NCBI RefSeq assembly: GCF_016734805.1
Contig: NZ_JAERQG010000002.1
Span: 558,001 to 622,000, forward strand
Origin: Marivirga atlantica
GTDB lineage: Bacteria; Bacteroidota; Bacteroidia; Cytophagales; Cyclobacteriaceae
DNA length: 64,000 nt
Direction of reading: 5' to 3'
In this document: positions 1 through 7,855 of the stretch, in pieces
Numbering within the stretch: the stretch's first letter is position 1
Layout of the letters: every line of letters starts with the position of its first letter
Notes under the pieces: model-generated
What the model saw: only the letters and a program-made list of their open reading frames with translations
What the model was told of the DNA's origin: nothing
Databases searched by the model: none
Made by a program: the position numbers and the translations under genes

Positions 1-3000
1 ATCTTTTTACTTTCTATTTTTAAGTTAACCTCATAAATTCCTTCTTCTACTTTCTTGTAAGTAGCGTCCATCATTCGGTTATCATACAAAGTGATTTCCT
101 TAAACCAATCATCAATTAAATACTTCATTGAATCCGGCACTTGAGGCTCTAAAAATGTCAAGAAATCAAGAGACGTAGGATATGGAGGGCCTTTATAACG
201 ATATTCCTCCAAAAAGCCTCTCATAGCTTTGTTCACGTTTTCCTCACCAATGTAGTCCTGTAATGCAAACAGAATGACACTACCTTTTCCATAATGGATA
301 TAACCTTGATTTTCTACTTTATAAAGAGGCATTTCCTTTTCAATTTCATTACTTCTTCCTCTCAGATATCGGCTATGATCATACTTGGTAAATTCTCTCA
401 TTTTCATAGGATCGTTGGATGCATTTTTCATAGTCATTAATGAGGAATACTCCGAGAAGCCTTCACTAAACATGGTGCTTCCTTGCATTTCAGCTCCTAT
501 CACTTGGTGTGCCCAGTATTGATGTGCAATTTCATGGGCAATTACAGCGTCTATTACATTATTCTCACTTTCATCTTCCAGATTAATTATAAAACCAAAA
601 GATTCAGAGTAAGGCATAGTACCCGGGAACGCCTGGGCAAAAGTTGAATATCTCGGAAACTCAATAATTCGACATTGCTTGTGATAATATGGGCCAAAAT
701 TTTCAGTATAGTAGCTCAGTGATTTCTTAACAGCATCTGTCATTTTAGGAATATTGACATTATGTTTTTCATCATAGTAAATCTCAATATCAACACCATT
801 CCATTTCTCTCTGGCAACTTCAAAGCGAGCAGAAATAAAAGAATAGAAATTCATTGAAGGATGATCTACTTTATAATGGAAATATTTCCTGCCGTCTTCT
901 TCCCACTCTTTAATCAATGCACCTGGAGCTATGGCTATTTGGTCGCTTGCAGTAGAGATCACAGTTTCCACATCAATAAAATCGGAAAGGCCTCCCGTTA
1001 AATAATTTTTGTCGCAAGCTGGACCACAATTTTCTTCCAAAGCTGGCATTCTTTCCTTCTCAGGTAAATCATACTTTTTACGTGTATTGTTATCACTAAT
1101 TTCTACATTCTCGTTATACCCAAGTGATGGTAATACCTGGAAATTATTGAGGAAGGTTCCGTTCTCAACTATTGAAGTATTACTAACCTGATTTTCAAAA
1201 CCTTTTGTGATATAGCTGGTATTGATAGTTGCCTGAATAGTATCTCCTGGCATGAAAGGTTTTGCTAGCTTGTAAATTCTGTAATCAAAATCCTCATCTT
1301 CAAAAACCAATTCTGCACCAGTAATTGTGATTTCAGTATCCCAGCTTGAATTGCAGTCAAAGTGTAGAGAATCAATTGCTGTTTCATTTGAATTTATAAG
1401 TGTTACCTCTGCTTTAACGATTGCATCTCGTTTATAAGGAAATATATCAATGAAATAATCTATTGCAGCTACCTTTGGTAAGTCAACATTCTCGTACTTC
1501 TTAAAGGTTTTTTCATATTCTACTGATAGCAACTCGCGTTCATCAGAGGTATCATATTCATTTAAGAGTTGTGTATTGTAAAATACAAAACTTGATAAGC
1601 CTAACCATATTACTATCACGAAGAAAAAGCTAATTTTAAATGATTTAGGCATTCCTTTCCTCATCAGCTGAAGCTTTTCTTTGAAATTGGCTTGAGTACC
1701 TCTTTTCCACATCATTGTGGCTAAAAATAAACATATAAGGGAAAAGCTGATCCAGTAAAAATTAAACCATATACTGCTTACAAGTGCCGGTCCAAAGGAA
1801 TTCATATCAGAATATATGATTCGAGGTGTGGCACCCAGTGAAATCATATTACTTTGAATATCCGCAATTAACAACAGAATATCTAAGGCGAAAATCAGGG
1901 CTATTGATATGAAATAGCCTATATATTTATTACTAACCATCGCATGGATTAATACTAAAACCATGCTGTAAATAATGTAATAGCCCAAATAACTTACGAA
2001 GAAGTCACTAAAGTATAGGCCTAATTCGATACGTGTATAACCAGTTCCTAATTGATATATTACTGCACTTAATACAAAGAATGCATACAATACAATTGTA
2101 ACAGCTACTAAACTAGTCACCTTAGCAATTAAAGAAATGAAAGATTGGTGAGGTGTAGCATCAATTACTTCATTAATATTATTGTCCTTGTCTCTCCATA
2201 TCAGTTCTCCACTAAAGAAAACCACAATAATGATGGTGAATAAACCAGAAACGTTCGAAATAATATCGAGCATTTTGTAAGTAACAGGATAAGATTGTAA
2301 TCCAAAGTATTCAAATCCGCCAGCGAGATTTGAGATAAACATTAACAGACTAAATATTATGAGGATTTTAAAAGTGGTACTTTTAATAATGCTCAGAAAA
2401 TTGATATAGAAGAAGCTTCTGAATTGTCTCCATGATGTTGCTGAAGAAAAATTAATACTGACTTTGGGTAAAATAAATGGGGTTCTACTAACTGCCTTCT
2501 CGTTCTTCTCTGCTTTTACTTTTTTGTTCTTTTGTTTAAAACTAAAACTAAAATATGAACTAAGCAGAATGATTAATCCTAAACCAAACCAAATTAACCT
2601 ATTGTAGATTAAAATAGGAGTGATTTGTAATCCAAGGGTATTCTTCTCAACAGGTGTATAGTATTTTGACATGAAGGAATAGGTTCTTATGCCAAAAGAA
2701 TCTAATAATGCTGCCATGGACTCGTTTTCAATATCTGACATTAACGTACCCGATATGATATAAGCCACAATTACAGCCAAAGCACCTACAAAAGAAATAA
2801 CAGTATTTTTCCAAATATTGGCAAAGGCAAAAATAATGGCTCCGGCAAAAAACATATTCGGAAGAATCATTAAGAAATAATTATTAACAAAAGAGGATAA
2901 ATAGAACTCTCCGAATCTATCTGCTTCAATCCATCCGAAAGCAGGAGCTAATGCAGAGCCGATCAATATTCCTAAGAAGACTCCTAATAATGGTATAGTA

Positions 3001-3338
3001 GCCAAAATTAATGCACCGAAAAAACGGCCAAAAAAGTAGCCTGACTTTTTAATAGGTGTACTAAATAGGATTTCATTGAATTGATTCTGATGATCCCTTA
3101 GTGCTGCATTATTGAAAAATGCAGTTGCGATAATTAAACCGAAAATGGTCATTACCCCCGTATAAACAGCAATGATATGGGGTGCGTTTCTAAATACATT
3201 TCCTACTGAGCCACCAATAGTAACGTTGTCACTGACTACTGCGAAAAAGACTAATAAGCCAAGCAGTAGTGTGAAAATGTAAATCATCGGCTGCTTAAAT
3301 GTATATTTTAGTTCTGTTGTAAAGAAGTGTTTAAACAT
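1..3338 (-). CDS. ABC transporter permease fused to M1-family metallopeptidase, partial (3' end beyond window)
   Basis: The reading frame is open from an ATG at 3338 to the left edge, about 1112 residues, with the C-terminus missing. The first ~540 residues hold two blocks of hydrophobic helices like an ABC-2 type permease. From about residue 600 the protein resembles M1 aminopeptidases: HEIAH at 935-939 (zinc ligands H935, H939 and catalytic E936), with a likely third ligand in MFSEG at E959. That spacing is one residue longer than in classic M1 enzymes; from memory this matches the permease-M1 fusion family. It starts 11 bp after the stop of the ABC ATPase gene, so the two are surely one operon and one transporter. 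The substrate is unknown; peptide export or membrane-linked peptide processing is inference. Confidence 0.85.
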   Translation of the reverse strand, partial: MFKHFFTTELKYTFKQPMIYIFTLLLGLLVFFAVVSDNVTIGGSVGNVFRNAPHIIAVYTGVMTIFGLIIATAFFNNAALRDHQNQFNEILFSTPIKKSGYFFGRFFGALILATIPLLGVFLGILIGSALAPAFGWIEADRFGEFYLSSFVNNYFLMILPNMFFAGAIIFAFANIWKNTVISFVGALAVIVAYIISGTLMSDIENESMAALLDSFGIRTYSFMSKYYTPVEKNTLGLQITPILIYNRLIWFGLGLIILLSSYFSFSFKQKNKKVKAEKNEKAVSRTPFILPKVSINFSSATSWRQFRSFFYINFLSIIKSTTFKILIIFSLLMFISNLAGGFEYFGLQSYPVTYKMLDIISNVSGLFTIIIVVFFSGELIWRDKDNNINEVIDATPHQSFISLIAKVTSLVAVTIVLYAFFVLSAVIYQLGTGYTRIELGLYFSDFFVSYLGYYIIYSMVLVLIHAMVSNKYIGYFISIALIFALDILLLIADIQSNMISLGATPRIIYSDMNSFGPALVSSIWFNFYWISFSLICLFLATMMWKRGTQANFKEKLQLMRKGMPKSFKISFFFVIVIWLGLSSFVFYNTQLLNEYDTSDERELLSVEYEKTFKKYENVDLPKVAAIDYFIDIFPYKRDAIVKAEVTLINSNETAIDSLHFDCNSSWDTEITITGAELVFEDEDFDYRIYKLAKPFMPGDTIQATINTSYITKGFENQVSNTSIVENGTFLNNFQVLPSLGYNENVEISDNNTRKKYDLPEKERMPALEENCGPACDKNYLTGGLSDFIDVETVISTASDQIAIAPGALIKEWEEDGRKYFHYKVDHPSMNFYSFISARFEVAREKWNGVDIEIYYDEKHNVNIPKMTDAVKKSLSYYTENFGPYYHKQCRIIEFPRYSTFAQAFPGTMPYSESFGFIINLEDESENNVIDAVIAHEIAHQYWAHQVIGAEMQGSTMFSEGFSEYSSLMTMKNASNDPMKMREFTKYDHSRYLRGRSNEIEKEMPLYKVENQGYIHYGKGSVILFALQDYIGEENVNKAMRGFLEEYRYKGPPYPTSLDFLTFLEPQVPDSMKYLIDDWFKEITLYDNRMMDATYKKVEEGIYEVNLKIESKK

Positions 3339-3349
3339 GGTCGATAGCT

Positions 3350-4234
3350 TTATACTAAGATGTTAGAAGTGTTGATTTTTGAGAAGAATACATCTTCCAA
3401 ATTGGGTTGAACCTGTTCAAATCCATCCCCAGGGTTGCTTTCACTAAAAACATGAATTAATGGTTTTCCTCCCACCATTTTATTGGAGATGATTGAATAC
3501 TCCTTGGCATAGTTATCTAACTCTTCACGTTTTACTATTTTTTGGTAAACTTTACCTGAAAGATCTTCAATAGCGGTTTGAGGTGCTCCTTTGAATACAA
3601 TTTCTCCCAGGTTCATAATAGCCATATTGGTACAGAGCTCTCTTACATCGTCCACTATATGGGTTGACAAAATAACTACTACTTTTTCGCCAACATCTGC
3701 CAGTAGGTTATAGAATCTGTTTCGCTCGCTTGGATCCAAACCTGCAGTAGGTTCATCAACTATGATTAGTTTCGGACTTCCTATTAAGGCTTGAGCAATT
3801 CCAACTCTTTGTTTCATCCCTCCGGAAAAACCTTTAATGGCTTTTTTTCTTTTATCATATAGGTTCACTTTATCTAGTAGATATTTCACCATTTCCTTAC
3901 GTTCTGATTTCTTAGTGATACCTTTTAGTATTGCCATATGGTCAAGTAACTGCTCGGCTGTTACTCTGGGATACACACCAAATTCTTGTGGCAAATAGCC
4001 TAGTACTTTACGTAATTCATCTGGTTGGTTCAAAATGTCAATCCCATCTAAATGAGCACTGCCAGTATCTGCTTCTTGCAAAGTGGCCAGCGTTCGCATT
4101 AATGAAGATTTACCAGCTCCGTTTGGACCTAAAAGCCCAAACATGCCATTATCAATTTCTATGTTGATATTGTCTAATGCTTTTACGCCATTTGGATAAG
4201 TTTTCGAAAGTTGGCTGATAGTAAGTTTACTCAT
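3350..4234 (-). CDS. ABC transporter ATP-binding protein
   Basis: A 294-residue ATPase subunit that would power the permease/peptidase encoded 11 bp downstream. Visible motifs are Walker A GPNGAGKSS at residues 36-44, the signature FSGGMKQRV, Walker B LIIVDEPTAGLDP and the switch region LSTHIVDD. The ~70 residues after the switch are the variable tail common in exporters of the CcmA/drug-export class. The ATG follows a 255-bp region with no gene, so this is likely the first gene of the operon. Family assignment is firm; the transported substrate cannot be read from the sequence. Confidence 0.93.
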   Translation of the reverse strand: MSKLTISQLSKTYPNGVKALDNINIEIDNGMFGLLGPNGAGKSSLMRTLATLQEADTGSAHLDGIDILNQPDELRKVLGYLPQEFGVYPRVTAEQLLDHMAILKGITKKSERKEMVKYLLDKVNLYDKRKKAIKGFSGGMKQRVGIAQALIGSPKLIIVDEPTAGLDPSERNRFYNLLADVGEKVVVILSTHIVDDVRELCTNMAIMNLGEIVFKGAPQTAIEDLSGKVYQKIVKREELDNYAKEYSIISNKMVGGKPLIHVFSESNPGDGFEQVQPNLEDVFFSKINTSNILV

Positions 4235-4282
4235 GTCCTTTGTGTTAAATTTTAATTCTCAATAAATAGATGCGCTATGGTA

Positions 4283-4323
4283 TAAGTTTGTAACCAGAAA
4301 AATAGTGTTTATTACCAAACTTA
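4283..4323. promoter_or_regulatory. Inverted repeat upstream of the ABC exporter operon
   Basis: TAAGTTTG at 4283-4290 faces its exact reverse complement CAAACTTA at 4316-4323, with 25 bp between. It lies 49-89 bp upstream of the ABC ATPase start. The minus-strand copy TAAGTTTG also fits the Bacteroidota -10-type box TAnnTTTG. It could be a regulator site or a promoter; no regulator gene is adjacent. The rest of 4235-4433 shows nothing else. Confidence 0.3.
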
Positions 4324-4433
4324 CACCTACCCTTTATATAAAAGATCAGAGGAAATTATACAGGATAAATGGTAAAGTCATTTGGCGAGTTGCTTTGCTG
4401 GAATAAGTTTTATTATCCTACTATAACTTCAAC

Positions 4434-4463
4434 AAAAAAAGCCCTGATTATAGATCAGAGCTT
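4434..4463 (-). terminator. Intrinsic terminator of the sigma/anti-sigma operon
   Basis: Read on the minus strand: stem GCTCTGAT / ATCAGGGC (one G-T pair) followed by a run of seven T. It sits 27 bp past the stop of the 350-aa secreted protein, ending that three-gene operon. Confidence 0.75.
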
Positions 4464-4489
4464 TGAATTGTATATTCTTATTATTCTAC

Positions 4490-5542
4490 TTAATTGATAT
4501 CTAAATCGGCATCTCCATAGCTTGTTGAAACATACACTTTAGCTGTTCCACTGCTGCTACCTACATAACCTTTGTATTCAGCAGAGAAATCTTCTTCATC
4601 GCTCATGGTCAGTTTGAAATTACTTTTATCAATTCTCAGCTTACCAAATTTATGCTCAGTGTGGAAGTTAAAGCTACTACCAGCATCAAAGTTCAGGTCC
4701 AGTTGTGAGAATTTGGATTCAATAGTTACTTCATCGAATGTCGAAGCGATATGGTCAACTCTTAGCTTACCACTCACGTATTTCACCTCTACATCTAACT
4801 TTTTCTTTAAGGTACCTATTTCCAACGAAGAGAAGGAACTTGAACCTGAAAGTGAATTAATTTCATCGATTTCCAACTCTCCATATTTACCTTCTAGCTC
4901 TATATCATCTGCCTTTTGAATAGTTACTTTTGAGAAACCGGTTTCAAATTCAACTGTACCTAAATAATTGATGTCTAGTTCATCAGCGTATTTTACTTCT
5001 AATTTACCACTTGCCAATTCTTCAATAGTACCACTTCCGAATGATAACTCAATATCACCACTTTTAAGCTTACCGGCATTTAAGTTGCCATATTCAACAT
5101 CAAGTTTAACGTTTCCTGAATAGTCTGGTAATGAAAGGTTGCCAAAACTATTCTCGATGTCCAGGGGATGACCATTGGGTATTTTAACCATGTAATTCAA
5201 TTCGAAAGACCTCTTGCCATTTGTAGAGATATTATCATCCCAATCGGTGCTCACCTTTACTGCACTGCTACTACCTTCACCATCTATTGATACTTTTGAT
5301 AGGAATTTTTCTGTTTCTTTGGCATTAAAACCATCAAGTTTTAATTCTACTATTACTTCAAATTCCTGCTTGTTCCATAAGGAGACTGTTATGTTTCCGA
5401 AGGAGTTATCTAATTCAAGTGATGCATTGGACGATACCTTATACGTCTTGTTAAACAGCTCCTTAGTTTGTTCTTGGGCAACTGACCAGCTTGTTATAAA
5501 TAACAGGCCAATCACGTAAATCATTTTATATCTGTGTTTCAT
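4490..5542 (-). CDS. Secreted beta-rich protein (putative DUF4097-like adhesin)
   Basis: A 350-residue protein with an N-terminal signal peptide (hydrophobic stretch ending in SVAQ at about residue 22). The rest is a succession of short beta-strand repeats with recurrent S/N-F-G-x-L patterns (for example SFGNITV, SFGNLSL, EYGNLNA, KFGKLRI), as in the right-handed beta-helix DUF4097/DUF2807 putative adhesins of Bacteroidota. It has no catalytic motif. Its start overlaps the end of the preceding membrane protein by 17 bp, so it is the last gene of the ECF-sigma operon. A role as surface or periplasmic sensor/effector is inference; the family call is from memory of the pattern. Confidence 0.7.
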   Translation of the reverse strand: MKHRYKMIYVIGLLFITSWSVAQEQTKELFNKTYKVSSNASLELDNSFGNITVSLWNKQEFEVIVELKLDGFNAKETEKFLSKVSIDGEGSSSAVKVSTDWDDNISTNGKRSFELNYMVKIPNGHPLDIENSFGNLSLPDYSGNVKLDVEYGNLNAGKLKSGDIELSFGSGTIEELASGKLEVKYADELDINYLGTVEFETGFSKVTIQKADDIELEGKYGELEIDEINSLSGSSSFSSLEIGTLKKKLDVEVKYVSGKLRVDHIASTFDEVTIESKFSQLDLNFDAGSSFNFHTEHKFGKLRIDKSNFKLTMSDEEDFSAEYKGYVGSSSGTAKVYVSTSYGDADLDIN

Positions 5543-6068
5543 TATTTTTATTGTTTTCAGTGTTCATGTAATTGTTTATATGTTCAATTATCGACAATTG
5601 CTCGTTTAGTAATTCTATTTGTGTTCTTAGGTTGAGTATCATGGCATTAATGATTTGTTCATTTGGACCTTTCTCTTTTAACTTCACTTTCAAAGTTTCG
5701 TACTTTGCTTGTAGTGTTTTGACATCCTTTGCAAGTGGATAATCAATATTATCGCCTTTCTTTTTTACCTCAGCGGATTTTAAAGATATCTGCTGGGTGT
5801 AGTAATTTTCTATTTCTGAATAGCTTCTACCTTCAACTGCTACTTGTTCAAGTGCTGTTACTTTCTGGTTTAAACTAATTCTATCTATCACAAGCCAGCC
5901 TACGGCTAATAATAGTACTATAGATGCTGCTGCAAACCAGTTAAAGCTTCTGGTTTTAGTTGGCTGATTAATTTTATCATTAATGCCTTGCCAGCCTTTG
6001 TCTGCATTAAAAGATTCATCAAACTGCGGCTTATTTTGGTTCACAAATTCTTCAAATCTATCTTTCAT
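5526..6068 (-). CDS. Single-pass membrane protein, probable anti-sigma factor
   Basis: A 180-residue protein: about 42 polar N-terminal residues, one membrane helix (about residues 43-61, FAAASIVLLLAVGWLVI), then a long charged, coiled-coil-like periplasmic part. It overlaps the upstream sigma-factor gene by 11 bp and the downstream beta-rich protein gene by 17 bp, which suggests translational coupling. The position and topology fit an anti-sigma factor that holds the sigma at the membrane. I see no zinc-binding ZAS motif, so this function is inferred from context rather than from a domain. Confidence 0.65.
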   Translation of the reverse strand: MKDRFEEFVNQNKPQFDESFNADKGWQGINDKINQPTKTRSFNWFAAASIVLLLAVGWLVIDRISLNQKVTALEQVAVEGRSYSEIENYYTQQISLKSAEVKKKGDNIDYPLAKDVKTLQAKYETLKVKLKEKGPNEQIINAMILNLRTQIELLNEQLSIIEHINNYMNTENNKNNETQI

Positions 6069-6669
6069 TGCTCTTCAGTATTTCTTTAATCTTAATTTTA
6101 GCGCGGTGATATTGAGATTTTGAGGTGCTTTCACTTATGCCCATTATTTCCGCAATTTCTTTATGCTCGTATCCTTCAAAAAGGAATAAAGAAGTAACCA
6201 CTCTAAAGCCAGTAGGTAATTCCTGCATGGCCTGCTTTATTTTATCTACAGTGAAGTCCACCTCATCCCAATCTACCTCTTCATTGGTATCAGCTACATC
6301 CTGATAGTTCATATCGTTTACATCATCTGCATATTGCAATTTCTGTTTTCTTATAAAATCCAGCGCCTGATTTATTACTATTCGCTTGAGCCATGCTCCA
6401 AAGGTTGCTTGATACTCAAACTGATGAAGTTTGCGATACGCCTTTACAAAAGCCTCCTGCAATATATCCTCCGCTTCTTGCTGCTGCTTTATTATCCTCA
6501 ACGCCACGTTGTACATAGCTTTTGCATATAAAGTATAAAGCTGATTAAATGCTGACTGATCTCCAGCTTTACAGCGTTCTATCAAATTCTGGTGTATGTC
6601 TACCGCTATAGTTGCTTCCAATTTTCTTAATTCTGATCTAATGACTGAGCTCGATTGCAGAGGTTGCAT
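6058..6669 (-). CDS. ECF-type RNA polymerase sigma factor
   Basis: A 203-residue sigma-70 family protein. Region 2 is seen as AFNQLYTLYAKAMYNVALR followed by EAEDILQEAFVKAYRKL (core and -10 binding), and region 4 as MQELPTGFRVVTSLFLFEG then YEHKEIAEIMGISESTSKS (-35 binding HTH). Length is slightly above the usual ~180-190 because of an N-terminal extension of about 25 residues; starts further in are possible. It leads an operon with its likely membrane anti-sigma and a secreted beta-rich protein, the usual design of an envelope-stress or surface-signal regulon. Confidence 0.92.
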   Translation of the reverse strand: MQPLQSSSVIRSELRKLEATIAVDIHQNLIERCKAGDQSAFNQLYTLYAKAMYNVALRIIKQQQEAEDILQEAFVKAYRKLHQFEYQATFGAWLKRIVINQALDFIRKQKLQYADDVNDMNYQDVADTNEEVDWDEVDFTVDKIKQAMQELPTGFRVVTSLFLFEGYEHKEIAEIMGISESTSKSQYHRAKIKIKEILKSNER

Positions 6670-6687
6670 CCTTTATTAAAAATACAT

Positions 6688-6719
6688 AAAAAAACCCTGA
6701 CAAAATTTGCCAGGGTTTC
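6688..6719 (-). terminator. Intrinsic terminator of pdhB
   Basis: Minus-strand stem AAACCCTG / CAGGGTTT with an 11-nt loop, followed by a T-rich run. It lies 25 bp after the pdhB stop and just upstream of the sigma-factor start, isolating the two units. Confidence 0.75.
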
Positions 6720-6743
6720 TTAATAATGATTTTTAAGTAGGTG

Positions 6744-7724
6744 TTAATCCAAATACATTACGCTTCTTAAAGCCTTAATAGTACGTTCGGCATTAGGTAT
6801 AACAGCTTCCAATAGGGTAGGAGCATATGATACAGGTACATCTAAACTATTAACTCTCAGTATTGGTGCATCTAGGTAATCGAACACACTTTTTTGTATG
6901 TTAAAGGCTAAATCAGTAGCTATTGAAGATAATGGCCAGGCTTCCTCAACTATTACACATCTGTTAGTTTTCTTAACAGACTCAAACAGTGTAGCATAAT
7001 CAATTGGTCTTACTGTTCTTAAATCGATTACTTCTATAGAATGACCATCTTTAGCCATTTCGTCAGCAGCAGCTTGAGCCACTTTCATCATTTTACCAAA
7101 TGAGATTAGCGTAGCATCAGTACCTTCCTGTACAATTTTAGCTTTGCCGATTTCCTCTAAATATTCTGATTCAGGTACTTCACCTTTATCGCCATACATT
7201 AACTCCGATTCCATAAAAATAACAGGATCATCATCTCTAATGGCTGACTTCAAAAGACCTTTCGCATCATATGGATTAGAAGGAATAACTACTTTCAGGC
7301 CTGGTGTGTTGGCATACCAGTTTTCAAAATTCTGAGAATGTTGAGAAGCAAGCTGGCCGGCATTACCTGTAGGTCCTCTGAAAACCATCGGAATATTAAA
7401 CTGGCCACCTGACATATTCATCATTTTAGCAGCTGAATTAATAACCTGATCAATTGCTACTAAAGAAAAGTTAAAGGTCATGAATTCAATGATAGGCCTG
7501 ATTCCATTCATAGCTGCACCAACACCAATTCCTGCAAAGCCAAGCTCAGCAATAGGAGTGTCAAGTACTCTTTCAGGTCCAAATTCATCTAACATGCCTT
7601 GTGATACTTTATAAGCACCATTGTATTCAGCTACCTCTTCACCCATTAAAAATACGTTTTTATCTCTACGCATTTCTTCTGACATGGCCTCCTGAAGTGC
7701 TTCTCTAAATTGAATTTCTCTCAT
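6744..7724 (-). CDS. pdhB: Pyruvate dehydrogenase E1 component, beta subunit
   Basis: A 326-residue protein matching the E1-beta half of 2-oxoacid dehydrogenases throughout: start MREIQFREALQEAMSEEM, the thiamine-site region MGEEVAEYNGAYKVSQG, the loop DTPIAELGFAGIGVGAAMNG, and the C-terminal transketolase domain with LRTVRPID and EEAWPLSSI. It acts with E1-alpha to decarboxylate pyruvate in the PDH complex. The alpha subunit is not next to it, so the genes are split in this genome. It is flanked by terminators on both sides and appears to be a single-gene unit. A branched-chain substrate is possible but pyruvate is the better call. Confidence 0.9.
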   Translation of the reverse strand: MREIQFREALQEAMSEEMRRDKNVFLMGEEVAEYNGAYKVSQGMLDEFGPERVLDTPIAELGFAGIGVGAAMNGIRPIIEFMTFNFSLVAIDQVINSAAKMMNMSGGQFNIPMVFRGPTGNAGQLASQHSQNFENWYANTPGLKVVIPSNPYDAKGLLKSAIRDDDPVIFMESELMYGDKGEVPESEYLEEIGKAKIVQEGTDATLISFGKMMKVAQAAADEMAKDGHSIEVIDLRTVRPIDYATLFESVKKTNRCVIVEEAWPLSSIATDLAFNIQKSVFDYLDAPILRVNSLDVPVSYAPTLLEAVIPNAERTIKALRSVMYLD

Positions 7725-7802
7725 CTATGTTCAAATTTTCTTTGAAATTGCTTGTAAAAATAATTATTCAACTGGCAATAACCAAGCTTGTTTCGGCTTA
7801 AC

Positions 7803-7837
7803 AAAAAAAAAGCGCCCCGATGTTTCGGGACGCTTTC
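7803..7837 (-). terminator. Intrinsic terminator of the OmpA/TPR lipoprotein gene
   Basis: Minus-strand GC-rich stem AGCGTCCCGA / TCGGGGCGCT around AACA, then nine T. It lies about 19 bp after the stop of the 601-aa lipoprotein. Confidence 0.85.
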
Positions 7838-7855
7838 AAGAATGTTTGTTAATGC

